64,000 bases of DNA from Toxotes chatareus (Eukaryota > Chordata > Actinopteri > Toxotidae). This document shows, one piece after another, positions 39,888 through 52,489 of this stretch; position 1 is the stretch's first letter; every line of letters begins with the position of its first letter. The notes beneath the pieces were generated by a model that was given only the letters and a program-made list of their open reading frames with translations, was not told where the DNA came from and ran no database searches. Location: assembly GCA_016801885.1 (NCBI GenBank), contig CM028887.1:24103115-24167114 (forward strand), given 5' to 3'. The position numbers and the translations under genes were made by a program.

Positions 39888-42800
39888 ATGGAGCTACCCG
39901 CCGCGGGAGAGCACGTCTTTGCGGTGGAGAGCATCGAGAAGAAGCGCAGCAGAAAGGTATGTCACCAGAGCACCGAAGGACATTTCCACACACATGCACA
40001 TGGAAATGAGGATGATTTCTCTTTCTGATGGACCATATGTTTTTTTTTTTTTTATTATTAAATAATTTCTAGGATGACGGCGAAATGCAAAGTGCATTTT
40101 GCTGCGTAAAGTAACGTTAAGCTGATTCTCCCGTTTCTCTCCCTTCACAGGGGAGGGTTGAGTATCTGGTCAAGTGGCGGGGATGGTCTCCAAAGTAAGT
40201 GCCCTTATACAACATAACAATAATACTCATAATGATAACACAGCATTCAAAACAGAAGTGTGTGTGTGTCCGTATGAGCGTGGGCGCGCATATGGGCGGT
40301 TGCGCGTTCTTGCTTTGGGCGCTCGATGCGTTGGCCTCGATGATGGATGTGGTTTTAGAATGTATGCAATCCCCAGTGTTCCAATTAAAGGAAGTTGTGT
40401 CTGTAATTGAACTCGATGTTTAAGAAAACCTCATATATCTACAGTTGAGTGGAGGCTGGACCATTGTATCCCCTCCCCCTCTACACCCGTGCGTAAAAGT
40501 TACTCATGATTTATTACACGTGCGTTCACGGAGAGTGCAAGTGTCTCAGTTTGTAGTTGGCACATGTACGCTACTACAAATATGAGCTGAGGAAGAATTA
40601 GTAGATTAAAGACAGGATCAGGGCCAGTGGAGGGTCGTTTTGGTGCAGAAAACATATGCTGTCTTCAGCCATTGCTTGTTAATGTCACCCACTTCTGACA
40701 GGCCAGTGTGTCCTCACTGTTCACGTTCTCCTCTCTGAACAGATACAACACTTGGGAACCAGAGGAAAACATTTTGGACCCCAGACTGCTTGATGCTTTC
40801 CAAGACAGGTAAGTGTGGAATCACATGTGGTGAGGCTGGTTTATCCACAAAATAAATCACAGAATAACAAGACCGAACAGGTTTAGATTTACCGTTTCCT
40901 ACAGTTCCAGTTCTTTACTCCATACATAAATATTCTTTAACTCATCCACATTTCCTAAGTAAGAACTCTTTGTATGCTTATGGTCAGGAGCTATGCAGCC
41001 TGGTCACACTGCGTGGATAATCCCATGTTGATAATAAACTGTCTACATAATGCGCCAGTCAAAGGTGCAGAAATTCAATGCCTGGGGGTCGGATTAAGAT
41101 TAACACTGGTGACATCAGTGGGTCGGGTTAGGGTTAAACTAAGGTCAGGGTTACTAGAGCAAACTGTGACACTTTGTCAAGCATCTACTTTTTGTCACCT
41201 GATAGTTATTTGAGTGTCAGCATCAGGTTATCATGTTCAAGTGCTGTCTGCTGTCCCACCATGTAGTCACCAGATGCACCTGTGTCATCTTCCACAGGAC
41301 ACAGCAAACAAGTACATTAGCCAATTACCCGGATATTAGTGATTATGCAAAAGGATAAAATTTCTAAAACAAACATTAAAAAAAATCTTCTCCCACAAAA
41401 AAGAAAAACTCAAAAAATTCAAAATGACATTTTCTCCCCATTAAAAAAATAAATGAATAATCCAGAATCCAAGAATATGAAAAATTTTGATCATTTCATA
41501 AGTTTAACTGCTGGACACAAGATGTCTCCTACCTTAGAGGAAAGTCCATTCTCAGGAAATGTGTGTTGCAGGCTTCAAGTTTCCACATCACTCTTGCACA
41601 CTTGGCCATGTTTGGCTGCTAAACCACTTATGATCTCATAAATTCTTGGTTGTACCTGCATTTAAACTGAGATTTAAGGTGAAAGCTTTCTTCCTTCAAC
41701 AGATGAATGTGAACACAATCCTCTACACATTCATCATTCTGCACAGTGAAGGTCAAACATCCAAGTGAAGGCAATGTAGGCACAGTAAAAACCCATTTTT
41801 GCGTGGGGGGGGGGGGGGTTAAATTATGGTTCACGTTTTTTCTTAATCTGCTCATAATGTAGTGGAAAGGCACGAGGAAATGAAGATTAAAGTAAGCAGG
41901 GAACTAAATAGTAGCTTAGTAATTGCTATAAATCAGAGGCGCAGGCACAGTCTCAAAATTTAAACCAGAGAAACTTCCTCATGTTCTTTGTTAGGAAAGG
42001 GCCTTTTCAAAGTGGGCTACCATGGTCAAATTTGCTGCTCGGCTAATTCCTAAATAGTTTGTTGAGTGACTGACCAGACAGCTCCACATGAAGGACAGTG
42101 TAATTGAATTTCTTAGAAGCATGGCGTGTTAAACTGTCACTGGCTTTTCTCTGAGCCTCCCCTCAGCTTTTGCTTACAGCAACCTTTCAGGCGCAGGTCA
42201 CACGTTAAAGCAAAACATCAACATCACTCTGCGTCTGTTTTTGCAATTACCTCTCTCTCTCTAAAGGGGAGAGATTTTATTGAAACTAATTGCGTGTCTC
42301 TCCGGGGAGCCAAATCGTCTGAATGCCAGGCTATGAAAATACACTGAGTCGTCATTGTAATTAGATGTGAGGGAGGAGGGTGGGGGAGGGGACTGACATC
42401 ACTGCCTGTCTGCGGTATTGAGTTACTGCCTTGGAGAGACTTGCATGGAGACTGAGGAAAGCTAAGGAAAGTCAGAGAGGAGAGAGGCCTTTATCTTCTG
42501 TTGTGGACACAGACATTGTAGGAGATATTGAATGTTATTTAGGGAAGAAGAAACCTCAGTTGTAGCCACTGTTTAGCCTTTTGTAGCAATGAAGAACAAG
42601 TGTAATGTGTATTAAACATTTGATGCTGTATAAAAATGTTAGAATGCTGTGAAAAGGTAAATACATGGTGATAAAATAAAGGCAACGGCCCTTTAATATG
42701 TGTTGAATGAATGTCACTTTGCATCAGGAGTGTAACTCCAACCTGTAACATGGGCTCAGTGTTTTCTAACTGAGCCCGAGGAGGACACCAGTGACACTGT

Positions 42801-45480
42801 GTTGCCATGCAACGGCGACTCATCTCCGCGAGATGGTTTCACTGATTGGCTGCTGTTTTCCTCTCCCACAGAGAACGTCAAGAGCAGATGATGGGATATC
42901 GCAAGAGAGGACCCAAGCCCAAGCACCTACTGGTTCAGGTAAGAAAACAGTGATCCTTAACCCTTCCCTCTAAGATCCCAGGAAATACAAGGAAGCAATA
43001 TAAAAATGTTCATTTCTTTAAAAAGGCAGATGTAAATGGGCACTCCAGGAATTTAATGTTCCATAATGCCACTCATAATCATCTTTTGTTAGACCTTCCC
43101 TGCATGGTAAACACCCTTCCAGTTTGTAACGTAAGCTTTCAGTTGCAAATTAAGTCAGAGCAGAGATCATTAGGCTTATTTTGTCAGACTGTAAACAGCT
43201 CCCTCAAAAGCCACAGAGGACATTATTCAACTGTTTTTAACGGGCTGAGCAGAACACCCATGATGAGATAACTAATCTTCATGTTTAAAATCAATAGGGT
43301 TCCCCTTTAAACTAGGTGTTGGGAGTGCTGGCTTAATGAAAATTAAAATGTTTATTACAAATAATAAATTATATTATCTGCATTTGAGTTTATAGGGCCA
43401 AGTTCCCTGACCTAACAGCTGTGGCTAAATGACTGTGAATTGTACATTTAGTGCATCAATCACCAGTCCAAAAGCCCAGGGGGATCCCTCAGGAGTGTTT
43501 TTGTTCCTCTCAGGAGGGTGTTGCTGCTAATACATGGGATAAAGTCAATGACGGGACACAAAGCAGCCAGTGACATTCCTCCGAGCTGAGGTCACAACCA
43601 CAGGAGACACTTGGAAATATCACTCTGATGCCCAGGCTGGTGGCTCAAAGAGCTGCACAGGAACTGTAGGAGGGCTGTGTGAACATGGACCAAGGCCCCT
43701 GAAATAAACTGTGCCCGTTCAGGCCTCTGAAGGGCCCCTTCACACATTCCAAGCACAGCTCAGCCCATGGGCCTCAGTGAACCGTGGCTTTTTGTTGTAG
43801 CGTGACACAGACACATGTATAGATACTGTAGAGAGTCACACCATTAATCAAATTATCTGCTCAAAGGGACGTCCTTTATTTTAAATACTCATGTAACCAC
43901 CAGAAACCCCCTAATTCTTCAACTAATATTCACTGAGATATAATTGTATGCTTTTTTACAATAATTACTCTTTTGTTTCACAGGTCCCCTCATTTGCCCG
44001 AAGATCCAATATTCTGGCCGACCTTCATGAGGTGTCTCTGGACGAGGACAGCTGTCAGAAGTCCAACCCTATCCAAATGCTCCGTCCCCAGAGCCAGCAG
44101 TACCAGCTGAACAGCAAGAAGCACCACCAGTACCAGCCACTGAGCAGGGAGCGTGATGCCGAGCAGCAGACCAACGGCAAGAAGTTCTACTATCAACTCA
44201 ACAGCAAGAAGCACCACCACTACCAGCCGGACTTCACGGTGCATGAGCCCATCTTTGCTAACCCCCGAGACATCAAAGCCCCAGAGCTGCCCAACAAAGG
44301 GCACAATGTTCCTCCAGTAGTGCAGCAAAAGTGGGTTCGGGACAAAGACTCAGGCTGCCTGACCAAAGTGAAGGATATCACTATGGAGCTGAAGAAACTT
44401 CCAGCTGACCTCAACGGGCATAAAGAGCCAGAGAAGGTAAAACCCAAAGAGGATGCTTTGCCACAATCTAATGGTGTTAGCAGCAGCAAGCTAAAGATAG
44501 TGAAGAACAAAAACAAGAACGGACGGATTGTTATTGTCATGAGCAAGTACATGGAAAACGGGATGCAAGCAGCTAAAATTAAAAATGGTGATTCTGAAAC
44601 TGCTGAAAAGCCGCCGCAAGGAACAGACAACAGCGCAGAGAACAACCTCGAAAAGATGAAACTTGTCAAGAAGCTCGGCCTCATGAATGGATTTACAAAA
44701 AACCCCAAAGACAAACCAACTGTTCCAAATTCTGGATTTAACTTAGATTGCCCCAAAGAAAAGCAACAGTCCCCCAAAAGGGAGCCAACTGTGACGGAAC
44801 AGGATAAACATGTCGGGGTGAAGGGTCAGGGGCAGCTTCCAACGGATCAGCCTTTACAATTGACAACCAAACCTAATCTGCTCACCCTGCCTTTGGATAG
44901 CAGAGTCCCCTCCGCTCTGGACAACAGAGGAACCCAAGGTGGATTTCAAGGACTAAAGCGACACCTCTCTGACACGGACTGTGAAGAGCATGGGAGCAGT
45001 AAGAGGTTTTTGAGCTCCAGGAGTATCAGTGTTCCAAACACGGGATCTTCACCCACCCAAAGCATCAGCATCGACCAAAATGGACACAGGAGTCACATTG
45101 GACTGCAGGTCTGTGGGTATGCAGACCAAGAGGAGCCCATCGACTTGAGTATTGTCAAGTCCAGGTCTAAAGCTGCAGCTTCCACAGTGACCCAGCCTGA
45201 AAGACACACCCAAGCTGAAACTCTAACACACGGGCAAGATGATACAGACGCACAAGCTGAAACACAAACACAGGTGGACGCAGAAACAGACACACAGCCC
45301 CAGACTGAAACGCAAAAAGCTGCAGAGAAGGTGAAAGTTGACTCACTGTCTGTTTCTAACAACGAAAAGAAAAAGGAGGAGACGTTTCCCGCCTTCCAAC
45401 CTTTCCTTGGGAATATAGTGATCACAGACATCACGACGAACTGCCTCACCGTTACCTTTAAGGAATACGTAACAGTGTAA
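39888..45480 (+). CDS. cbx4: Chromobox protein 4 (Polycomb 2 homologue), five coding exons
   Basis: Coding exons are 39888-39956, 40151-40194, 40743-40808, 42872-42938 and 43984-45480, all with GT-AG borders, giving 580 aa (human about 560). The start MELPAAGEHVFAVESIEKKR is the family start, with a good context (A at -3, G at +4). The chromodomain (residues 10-60) keeps the aromatic cage F11, W32 and W35 that reads methylated H3K27. Next come an AT-hook-like KRGPKPK near residue 70, two copies of a YQLNSKKHH motif (122-134, 152-164), a hydrophobic SUMO-interaction core IVIVM (264-268), a CtBP-type PIDLS (467-471) and a C-terminal C-box (555-580, ending TVTFKEYVTV) for RING1 binding. From family knowledge, CBX4 is a nuclear PRC1 subunit and SUMO E3 ligase. 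Oddities are the absence of a poly-His run and of the second SUMO-binding core, and a repetitive tract at 486-526. Identity is secure; function is inferred from the family. Confidence 0.96.
41805..41818 (+). repeat. 14-base G run in cbx4 intron 3
   Basis: An uninterrupted run of guanines directly readable in the intron. It could form quadruplex structure in DNA or pre-mRNA. Confidence 0.9.
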
Positions 45481-45948
45481 CAGAGCTGGATACCAACTGT
45501 GTAACTGTATAAATGTACATGGGAAATATTTGATTTTCAGATGCTTGAATGTACAAATGAACCCTTGATGTCGTTTTCATTTTGTTTTGTTCAGATAAAA
45601 GAATTGATCTTTTATTGCATTATTTGCGTATTTCTTCTCTCTATCTGTTGTTAAATCTGGAGATTTTATCACACGCAGTATCTAATTTCAGCAATTTCGA
45701 TCTTAGTTTAAAAAGCAAAATTAGATCAAATAGATGTTGGAACTTTAATTGAAGATGCACTTAACTCCTGTAAATACTCTTCACTTTTCTATGGATGTAA
45801 TTTGATTTATACACTCAACTGTCTACATCTCAGATAAGGTTAAAAATGTAGGCTATATGAAGAATTTTGTAAGGAAGAAAAATTATATTGATTCATGGTA
45901 AATTACACTGTGTCTGTCTGTGTGTGTGAGTGTGTGTGTGACTGTGAT

Positions 45949-45953
<5 letters not shown>

Positions 45954-46012
<59 letters not shown>
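45954..46012 (+). repeat. (TG)n microsatellite in cbx4 3' UTR
   Basis: A pure TG run of about 59 bases between the cbx4 stop codon and its polyadenylation signals. Confidence 0.93.
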
Positions 46013-46013
<1 letters not shown>

Positions 46014-46091
46014 TGGACAGGTTTAAACAAGGATATGTGCTGCTTGGACAGATTATGCCGTTAGACATGCTTAAACAGGCAGATAAAGAAA

Positions 46092-46114
46092 AATAAAGCG
46101 CCTTTGTCAATAAA
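46092..46114 (+). terminator. cbx4: Tandem polyadenylation signals of cbx4
   Basis: AATAAA occurs at 46092-46097 and again at 46109-46114, followed by a GU-rich stretch (tgtgatttgcgttg). This is the expected arrangement of hexamer plus downstream element, about 620 nt after the stop codon. Confidence 0.55.
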
Positions 46115-49100
46115 TGTGATTTGCGTTGAAAGGGATGAGGTGGTTTTTAGAAGATTATTAATGTTTCATGTATGCGCCTGTTATCTGGTCTCTGTTCAAA
46201 GTGATTTCTGACTCACGCATCTCGAGATCTAACATTGAGCACAAGTCATTTCCATTAAGACAGTTGATATACAACCATATGATCATATTTATTTTCATAT
46301 TTTGCAACAGTGTAGTGAAAAACTGAAATGGCTTTTTTTTTCATTATACTGAATGATATCTGTCTCTAACCCGTGTTATCTCTGCCAGCTGAGCTGTGTA
46401 ATCCAACAGACTAGTATCACCAGCTCCATGAATCAACCTTCTCCCATTCTCCGGCACCTTGACCTGTGTATGATACACAGTTATGTGAGGAGACTAAATG
46501 CGGTTTTCATAAGAAGATATAAAATATTTGTGTCATATTTTATTTAACTTTTCCAACAGATTGGTAATTAAAACTATGTAAAAGCACATGTTCTTGTCAT
46601 GATCGGATCTGTTGCCTTATGTCACACAGGCCTCCTCTCCTTGTTGAAGAGATCCCTTCCAGCACTATGTGATCTGAGGTGCAGTGAACTGTGAGAACAT
46701 TGATGAGATGCACTTTCGATGTTTTATCTGCAGACTGAAAAGTGAAGGCTTCCTATGATACGTTTTGCAATAATAAAATTGTTTGCAGTTCATATACGGG
46801 CTGTCTCTTTCTGTGCACGTATATAACACCACACACCACACCAACCTCAAAAGCAGAAACCTCTTATAGCTGCTATATCCCACATCGCGTGTGTAACCTT
46901 CCCACGGGGAATTTAAGATTTTAGCAGGAATAGGCGGCTGCTATGATGCACTTAAATGGCTAACCTTACCTCAGAAGATACTAAATCTGTACACAGCTCT
47001 ATTTGTGGCTGTGTGTGTGAGTGTGTGAGTGAGGACCGTGAGGATTATTCCAGAGCCCGTGAGTTTATTTTCAGACAGGCATCATTTAACCCTGCAGGCT
47101 GTATCCACACTGTGCCCACAGGTCAGGCCTGCTTTTACTGCCACATGTGGAAATCAGTGTGATTCAATCATTTAAACAAATTCAGTTCAAAGCGACTGAA
47201 AAGGTTACATGAAGGTTACATTCAGACCTTTATAAGCCACTGGTAATCTGGTAAAATGTAACACAAAACGGTTCTTGTTATACAACTATTATATATGTGT
47301 GTAATTGCTACTTCTTCATTCAATAAAAGCTTAATAAAGATTTTGCCATAGGTTAAGTGTGTGTTGTGAGCTGCTTTGCGGTTTAACTGACACCTAAATG
47401 TGTCTTTGAAGGGGACAGTGTTGGTTTCAGGCTCCTAGTTTTGACCTGAACAGCTGTTCGTGTCAGATGTTTCTTGAATAAATCCTCCTGACACGCTGAG
47501 AGCCGCGCAGCAGGAGCTGGCTGATTCCTCCGTTTGACCCGCAGGTCGCGTTTAAAATGACATAACGCTGATGTTTCCATGTTTCTGCGTTTCTTTCATG
47601 TGTCTGACGCTTCAGCCGCTCACACACTGAGACAAGCAGTTGCTGTTCCTCTGAATTACTGAACGGCGCTTTGAATTAAAGCTGTGCACGGGAGATCTGT
47701 CCTCTCCTGCTCCATACAAACCTGTCTTTTTTTTTTTTAATCTGTCAGTTGACTCTAACCTGTGCCTGCTGTGTTTTATGGGAGTAAATTCGCCTGTTCC
47801 GACGCTGTACACTCGTGACTCGGTGTATTTCGGCGACCGAAGAGACAGAGACAGCAGCTCTGGACCCTTCCCGCCAATAAAAGGCGTTAAAGCGATCAAG
47901 GGCAGAAGTGAAAGTCTCTGTCCTCACTGTCCTCTGTGCCACGGCTCTCTGAGACGCCTCGCAGCTGCTGCAAATAACTGCGACAACGTTTCAGCCAAGA
48001 AGCATCAAGCGGGAAATTCCCCTCAGGACTGAGGACATCATCTCCTCTGAGCATCTTATGGCGTGTTTGCTTTCATCTGGGCAAAACACGGAACTGAGCA
48101 AGCTGGTTAAATACAACCTTAAATTAAAAAAAGGAACTGTTTAAAATGGTGTAATAACACATCTTCATGATCCTCCCTATTTTTCCTCTTCCTCTTATGT
48201 GCCTGCTCATGCTGAATGCATGCATGACTGAGTGAGGCCTGTAAATGTTGCCTGACAGACTGGCTTTTAAACTGTAAACTCACAGGGAGCCGTGCTGTTC
48301 ATTCCCAGAATCACAGATATATTCAGGCTGCTGCTTTAACGTCACATAGTTTCCCCTCCACACAAACTCAGAAATATAAAGTGGACGCATTGCAGATTTT
48401 TAACTGCATCGCTGATTTCTAAACCAAGTCAGAGCCGCCGAATAAGGACGGAGACTGAAACAGCATTTGCAGCAGCACAGTGTACAAGGCGTGTTTCAGG
48501 CGGTTTGATTATGAGCAGACTACTGCTCCAGCACAGTCAGTTTAACTGTCAAGAACTGATCACAAAATAGCCTCTGCGAAGTGGTGACAACGCACAAGTG
48601 CAAAAAAAACAAAACAAAACCCAAAAACAACTTTTTGTGAACTCAGCTGTTTAAACCATAAGACATGGAGCTCATTCATTTCTGCAAAAGAAAAAAAAAA
48701 AAAAAAGCAGCTGAGGGTCGCTGCCACAAATCCACCATATAGGTTAATTATGGGAAAATCACACGAAATGTTCCTTTCGAATTCAGTAATAAGCTGCACA
48801 TTTACAGCAGATTTACAGCGTTAGGGGGGGAAACACGCCAAAAGCCAAAGATCCAGCGCATTTCACTCTTCAGCCTTGTTAATAACAGGTGGATACAACA
48901 AACAGGGCTGTACTCGTGATGCCAGACTTTAAAAGCTTCATGTACACTGACTGACTGACTGACTGACCTGCTGGGATCACTCACTTTTATCCAATTTAGT
49001 GACAAACAAGTGAGTAAACCTCGAGTCATCCAGCAGTGACTGATGCATCAGTGCTGACCTCAGTCCACGTCCACAGGCCTGTATGTGTCTTTGGGGGACC

Positions 49101-49559
49101 AGGGTTATTCAATCCACCTACAGTGGTTTTAGCGCGGGGGACGTGAGCTTCCTATACAGAACAGCCTGTTTTCTGAGGACAGGAAATTCACGAGGGTATC
49201 TCAATTTGAGTGAGGCACAGGGAGGATTCTGGGAAATAAATCTCTGCGTAAAACCCAATTGCGAATAGCGAAGAGCGATGATTACCTGTGTGTATGACAC
49301 GAGACCCTGGCTGATGAAACTGTCCTGTCTCACCTTCCCATTAGCTGCTTATTTTCTATGAACAAATGAAATAAAGGGAACCTTAGAAGGAAAGAAAAAA
49401 AGAGGAATAGCCTTTAATTTTTGGTGTTGGTTGTGCCATATCATGAACGTTACACCTTAACCGTTAATTATCCCATCGCTCTCAATCAGATCCTGATCAA
49501 ACTGGCTTAATGAGCCGGTTTTCTCCGACTCTCTCTATCTCTGTATTTCCTATTCCTGC
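46115..49559. other. cbx4-cbx8 intergenic, left part
   Basis: Further AATAAA copies lie near 47.3 kb. The stretch 47790-47890 is somewhat CpG-rich and contains an E2F/CCAAT-like TTCCCGCCAAT. A poly-A run lies at 48689-48706 and an ACTG run at 48951-48967. No coding exon is supported. Confidence 0.5.
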
Positions 49560-49770
49560 CTTTGTGCCGCGGCTCTCCCGCTTGTGCGAACACCAGGAGC
49601 CCGCGTCTTGCCCGGATACAAGCCAACCAATAGTGTTTTAACGGCGGCAGCACTGCTGCACTGCAGGCGCGCCGAGACCAATCGCATCCAGAGTCTGAGG
49701 TGCGCCCATCTTCCCTTCCTGTCTGTGCTGAGTGTGTGTTTAGGCTGTGCACCGAAAAATGCGCCGAGGA
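49560..49770. promoter_or_regulatory. CpG-rich patch with paired CCAAT boxes between cbx4 and cbx8
   Basis: A local rise in CpG (GCCGCGGC, GGCGCGCCGAG) holds two CCAAT sequences, near 49627 and 49680, about 50 bases apart. This is promoter-like and 3.2 kb upstream of cbx8. It could be an alternative cbx8 promoter or start a non-coding transcript. Confidence 0.35.
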
Positions 49771-51300
49771 AAAGCAGCAAAAAATTTAAAAAGTGGATAA
49801 TCCGTAACTAAAATAATTTAAAATCACACCAGACAGGTCTTCTTTCATTAAGAACAGGCTTCTAAAAGCACATCAGATATCCAGACTTCCATTTGTTATG
49901 ACAATCTGTAGCCTACACCTTATAATTTCACTGTAAAACATTTGAAAATGTATCATCCAAACATGAAAGTGCTCAGATGGGTTTAGATGGGATTAATCTC
50001 CTTTCCCGTGACATTTCCTTCCATAGACCAAAGTTCTGCCTGAGTAAAATAGTCGGGATTATTTGGCAAACAGTCGAGTCTTCCTGTGCAGGCATGAAAC
50101 AAACCAGCAGAGACTATGATGAGTGGAGACACAGTCTGTGCTTATCCCAGGCTGTCGCTTTACTGTCTGCAAACGAATGGGAGTTTTAAGTGATTCATCC
50201 TGATTGGAAACGAATCAACCAACCAATCAATCAATCAATCATTCAACCAGGCAAATAGCTCTAATTTGGGATTAATAGTCGCGTCTGAGTTAAGACTTCT
50301 GGGAGATCTGCACATTTACACGCTCTGTTTTCTCTCACAGCGGTTCATTAAATCAAATCCTGTAAATAGGATCAGTGCCTGTTGTTCTTGTCTTAAATTT
50401 AATATAATGTTCCTATCTGTAGTTTCATCTGGTCACTTTATCATTCGTTGAAAGCACTGATTTCATTGGTTCTCATAAAATGCGTGTTAATATCCTCGTG
50501 ACAAACATCAGCAAAGACCAGTTATACTTATTAAGCTGTTTAGCCCATGAAGCTGCACTGTGACTTCGGTCTTCAGTGGCTGACTGTCTGAGCATATGAT
50601 GTGCAGTGTGGAATTCAGTAAACCAGCCTCCAGCTCTCCACACACAGCAGCCAGAGGGAAAAGGAATTAGAGCATTTAAATAGACAGGTTTCGGATATTG
50701 GTCTTATTCTTAATTATATACTTTATGTATTATTTTATGGACGCTGTGATTAAGCTTCTCAACAGGCTCCAGGGTTTAAAGACATTTCAGTTTGTCTTAT
50801 TCTGAATGAACCCTTATTAGACACGTCGTATATATACAAGCTAAAATTAGCCTATCACTATTAATCTGTGTAGAAAATAATGATAATAAAATAAAATGAA
50901 TGATAATAATAATAAAACAATGATTTCATGAGCGGAGAGGCCGGAAAAAGTGAAAAAAAAAAAAAAAAAAGTCTGAGCGCAAAGGATTGGAGCTCATGAA
51001 ATAGACGAGTATCTTATTAGCTGATTATATCAGATGGACTCATTTTTTTCAATCACAAAAAAAGTGAGGACAGGTATCATCAAGAACACGCTCAATTCGA
51101 CTTGATTTTCTCTTTCCGTCATCTGTTTGCCTCAGTTTATAGAAAGGAAATTAACAAATGAAGGAAAGAAAAACGAATAGTTTAAAGATTTAAAGATTTT
51201 TATCACCAGGACCAACAGAAATGCCAGACCTTTGTTTTATTATTCGCAGTCTAATCATTAACAACCAGTGCCAGTGCCAATGAAATAAAATTTAGTGACA

Positions 51301-51336
<36 letters not shown>

Positions 51337-52489
51337 CGCTATTCTTATTAATTATTCTTATTTATTTTAATCTGAGTATAACAGATGTAGAGAATGGCTC
51401 TTGACCACGTGAAAAAAAGTATATATATATTTTTTTTTTTAATCTTTATTTTCAATCTGTATATTTACCTGTCGGCCTGTGGATTGCTTTGAATTTTTTG
51501 TTTGTTTTTTGGTTTTCTTTTTGTCCACAATAAGATAATAAGTATGTTGGATTTTTTTATTTGATTTTAGATATTTTTGTTCTGTTGTTTTCAATCTGAC
51601 TAGAACGTCGGAGTTTTAGATGCTAAAACAATATTGTAATTTCTCTGGTGTGTAGTGGTATTCTTGCATGGCCACTTAAATGCGCATTTAAAGCAGAAGA
51701 TCCAGTGAAAGCCTGCGCAGATCTTTTCGACATTTGCAGATTTCTTTGGTTGAGTAATACCATTGCTCGAAAAAACAAACAAACAAACAAAAACAACATA
51801 GCGACACAAAATATGTGGACAGCTCCGATATCACAGAAGCGAAGCGCATATGTTTTGTAGGACTGATCACTCAGGGAGGTTTACAAGGAGGGAGGTGACC
51901 GCTGACTTTGGTCGGATCCTCGCCAACATGGAGTAAAGCCGTTTCCTGATATCTACACGCATCCGCTTAGTTTTTCTAACATTTTATGAATCACACTCAC
52001 TAAACATCTTGCATAATGGGCAGTGACAGAAATCCCTCGGACTGCCCTGTCACCTGACTAAGGATGGGTTTTTTTTTAAGTTCACCCACATCTCTGTTGA
52101 CAGGTCTTTGACTTAAATGTACATCTTAGTGCGAAGATATGTTACACAACTAACCATAAAGATTGGGGGGAAAAAATACATACAAATTACTTAAAACGTT
52201 GTCTTCGGAGTTAACACACAAGTGGTGTTTAGATTAAAGAATAGGAATATAAATAGCCTACATTTTTGCCTGACAGGAATAGCGCATTGATCCTCTGTGT
52301 TTAAACTGACACAGCAAGGACAAACGAAACGAAGGCGGGCAGGCGATAAATTTATAACGGGATCACAGACTGTCACAGCCTGTGTGCGTGTGGACTAAAA
52401 TAATAAGCTCTGCATCAGGTGATAAAGAGCTACATCGCTGGATACTCTAAACGAAAAAAGAGGAATGTCTCATATGATTGTTTTTCATT
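49771..52489. other. cbx4-cbx8 intergenic, right part
   Basis: AT-rich, with an AATC run near 50224-50238, a poly-A run at 50954-50970, a pure (AAT)n run at 51304-51336 and a poly-T run near 51430. No gene seen. Confidence 0.5.
51304..51336. repeat. (AAT)n microsatellite
   Basis: About eleven trinucleotide units, directly readable. Confidence 0.93.

Larger units (their letters stand above)
45481..46114 (+). other. cbx4: Putative cbx4 3' UTR with long (TG)n tract
   Basis: The stretch runs from the stop codon to a pair of polyadenylation signals. It is AT-rich and contains a near-uninterrupted (TG)n tract at 45954-46012, which would be (UG)n in the mRNA. The extent rests on the first convincing AATAAA pair; a longer UTR using AATAAA copies near 47.3 kb cannot be excluded. 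Confidence 0.5.

Noticed and set aside
44220..44777. 185-codon frame antisense to cbx4 exon 5
   Set aside because: Shadow of the real cbx4 coding frame; no independent start or splice evidence.
47778..48032. 84-codon frame with a CPHCPLCHG cysteine pattern
   Set aside because: Too little to call a zinc-binding domain; open by chance in a slightly CpG-rich segment, with no splice or family support.
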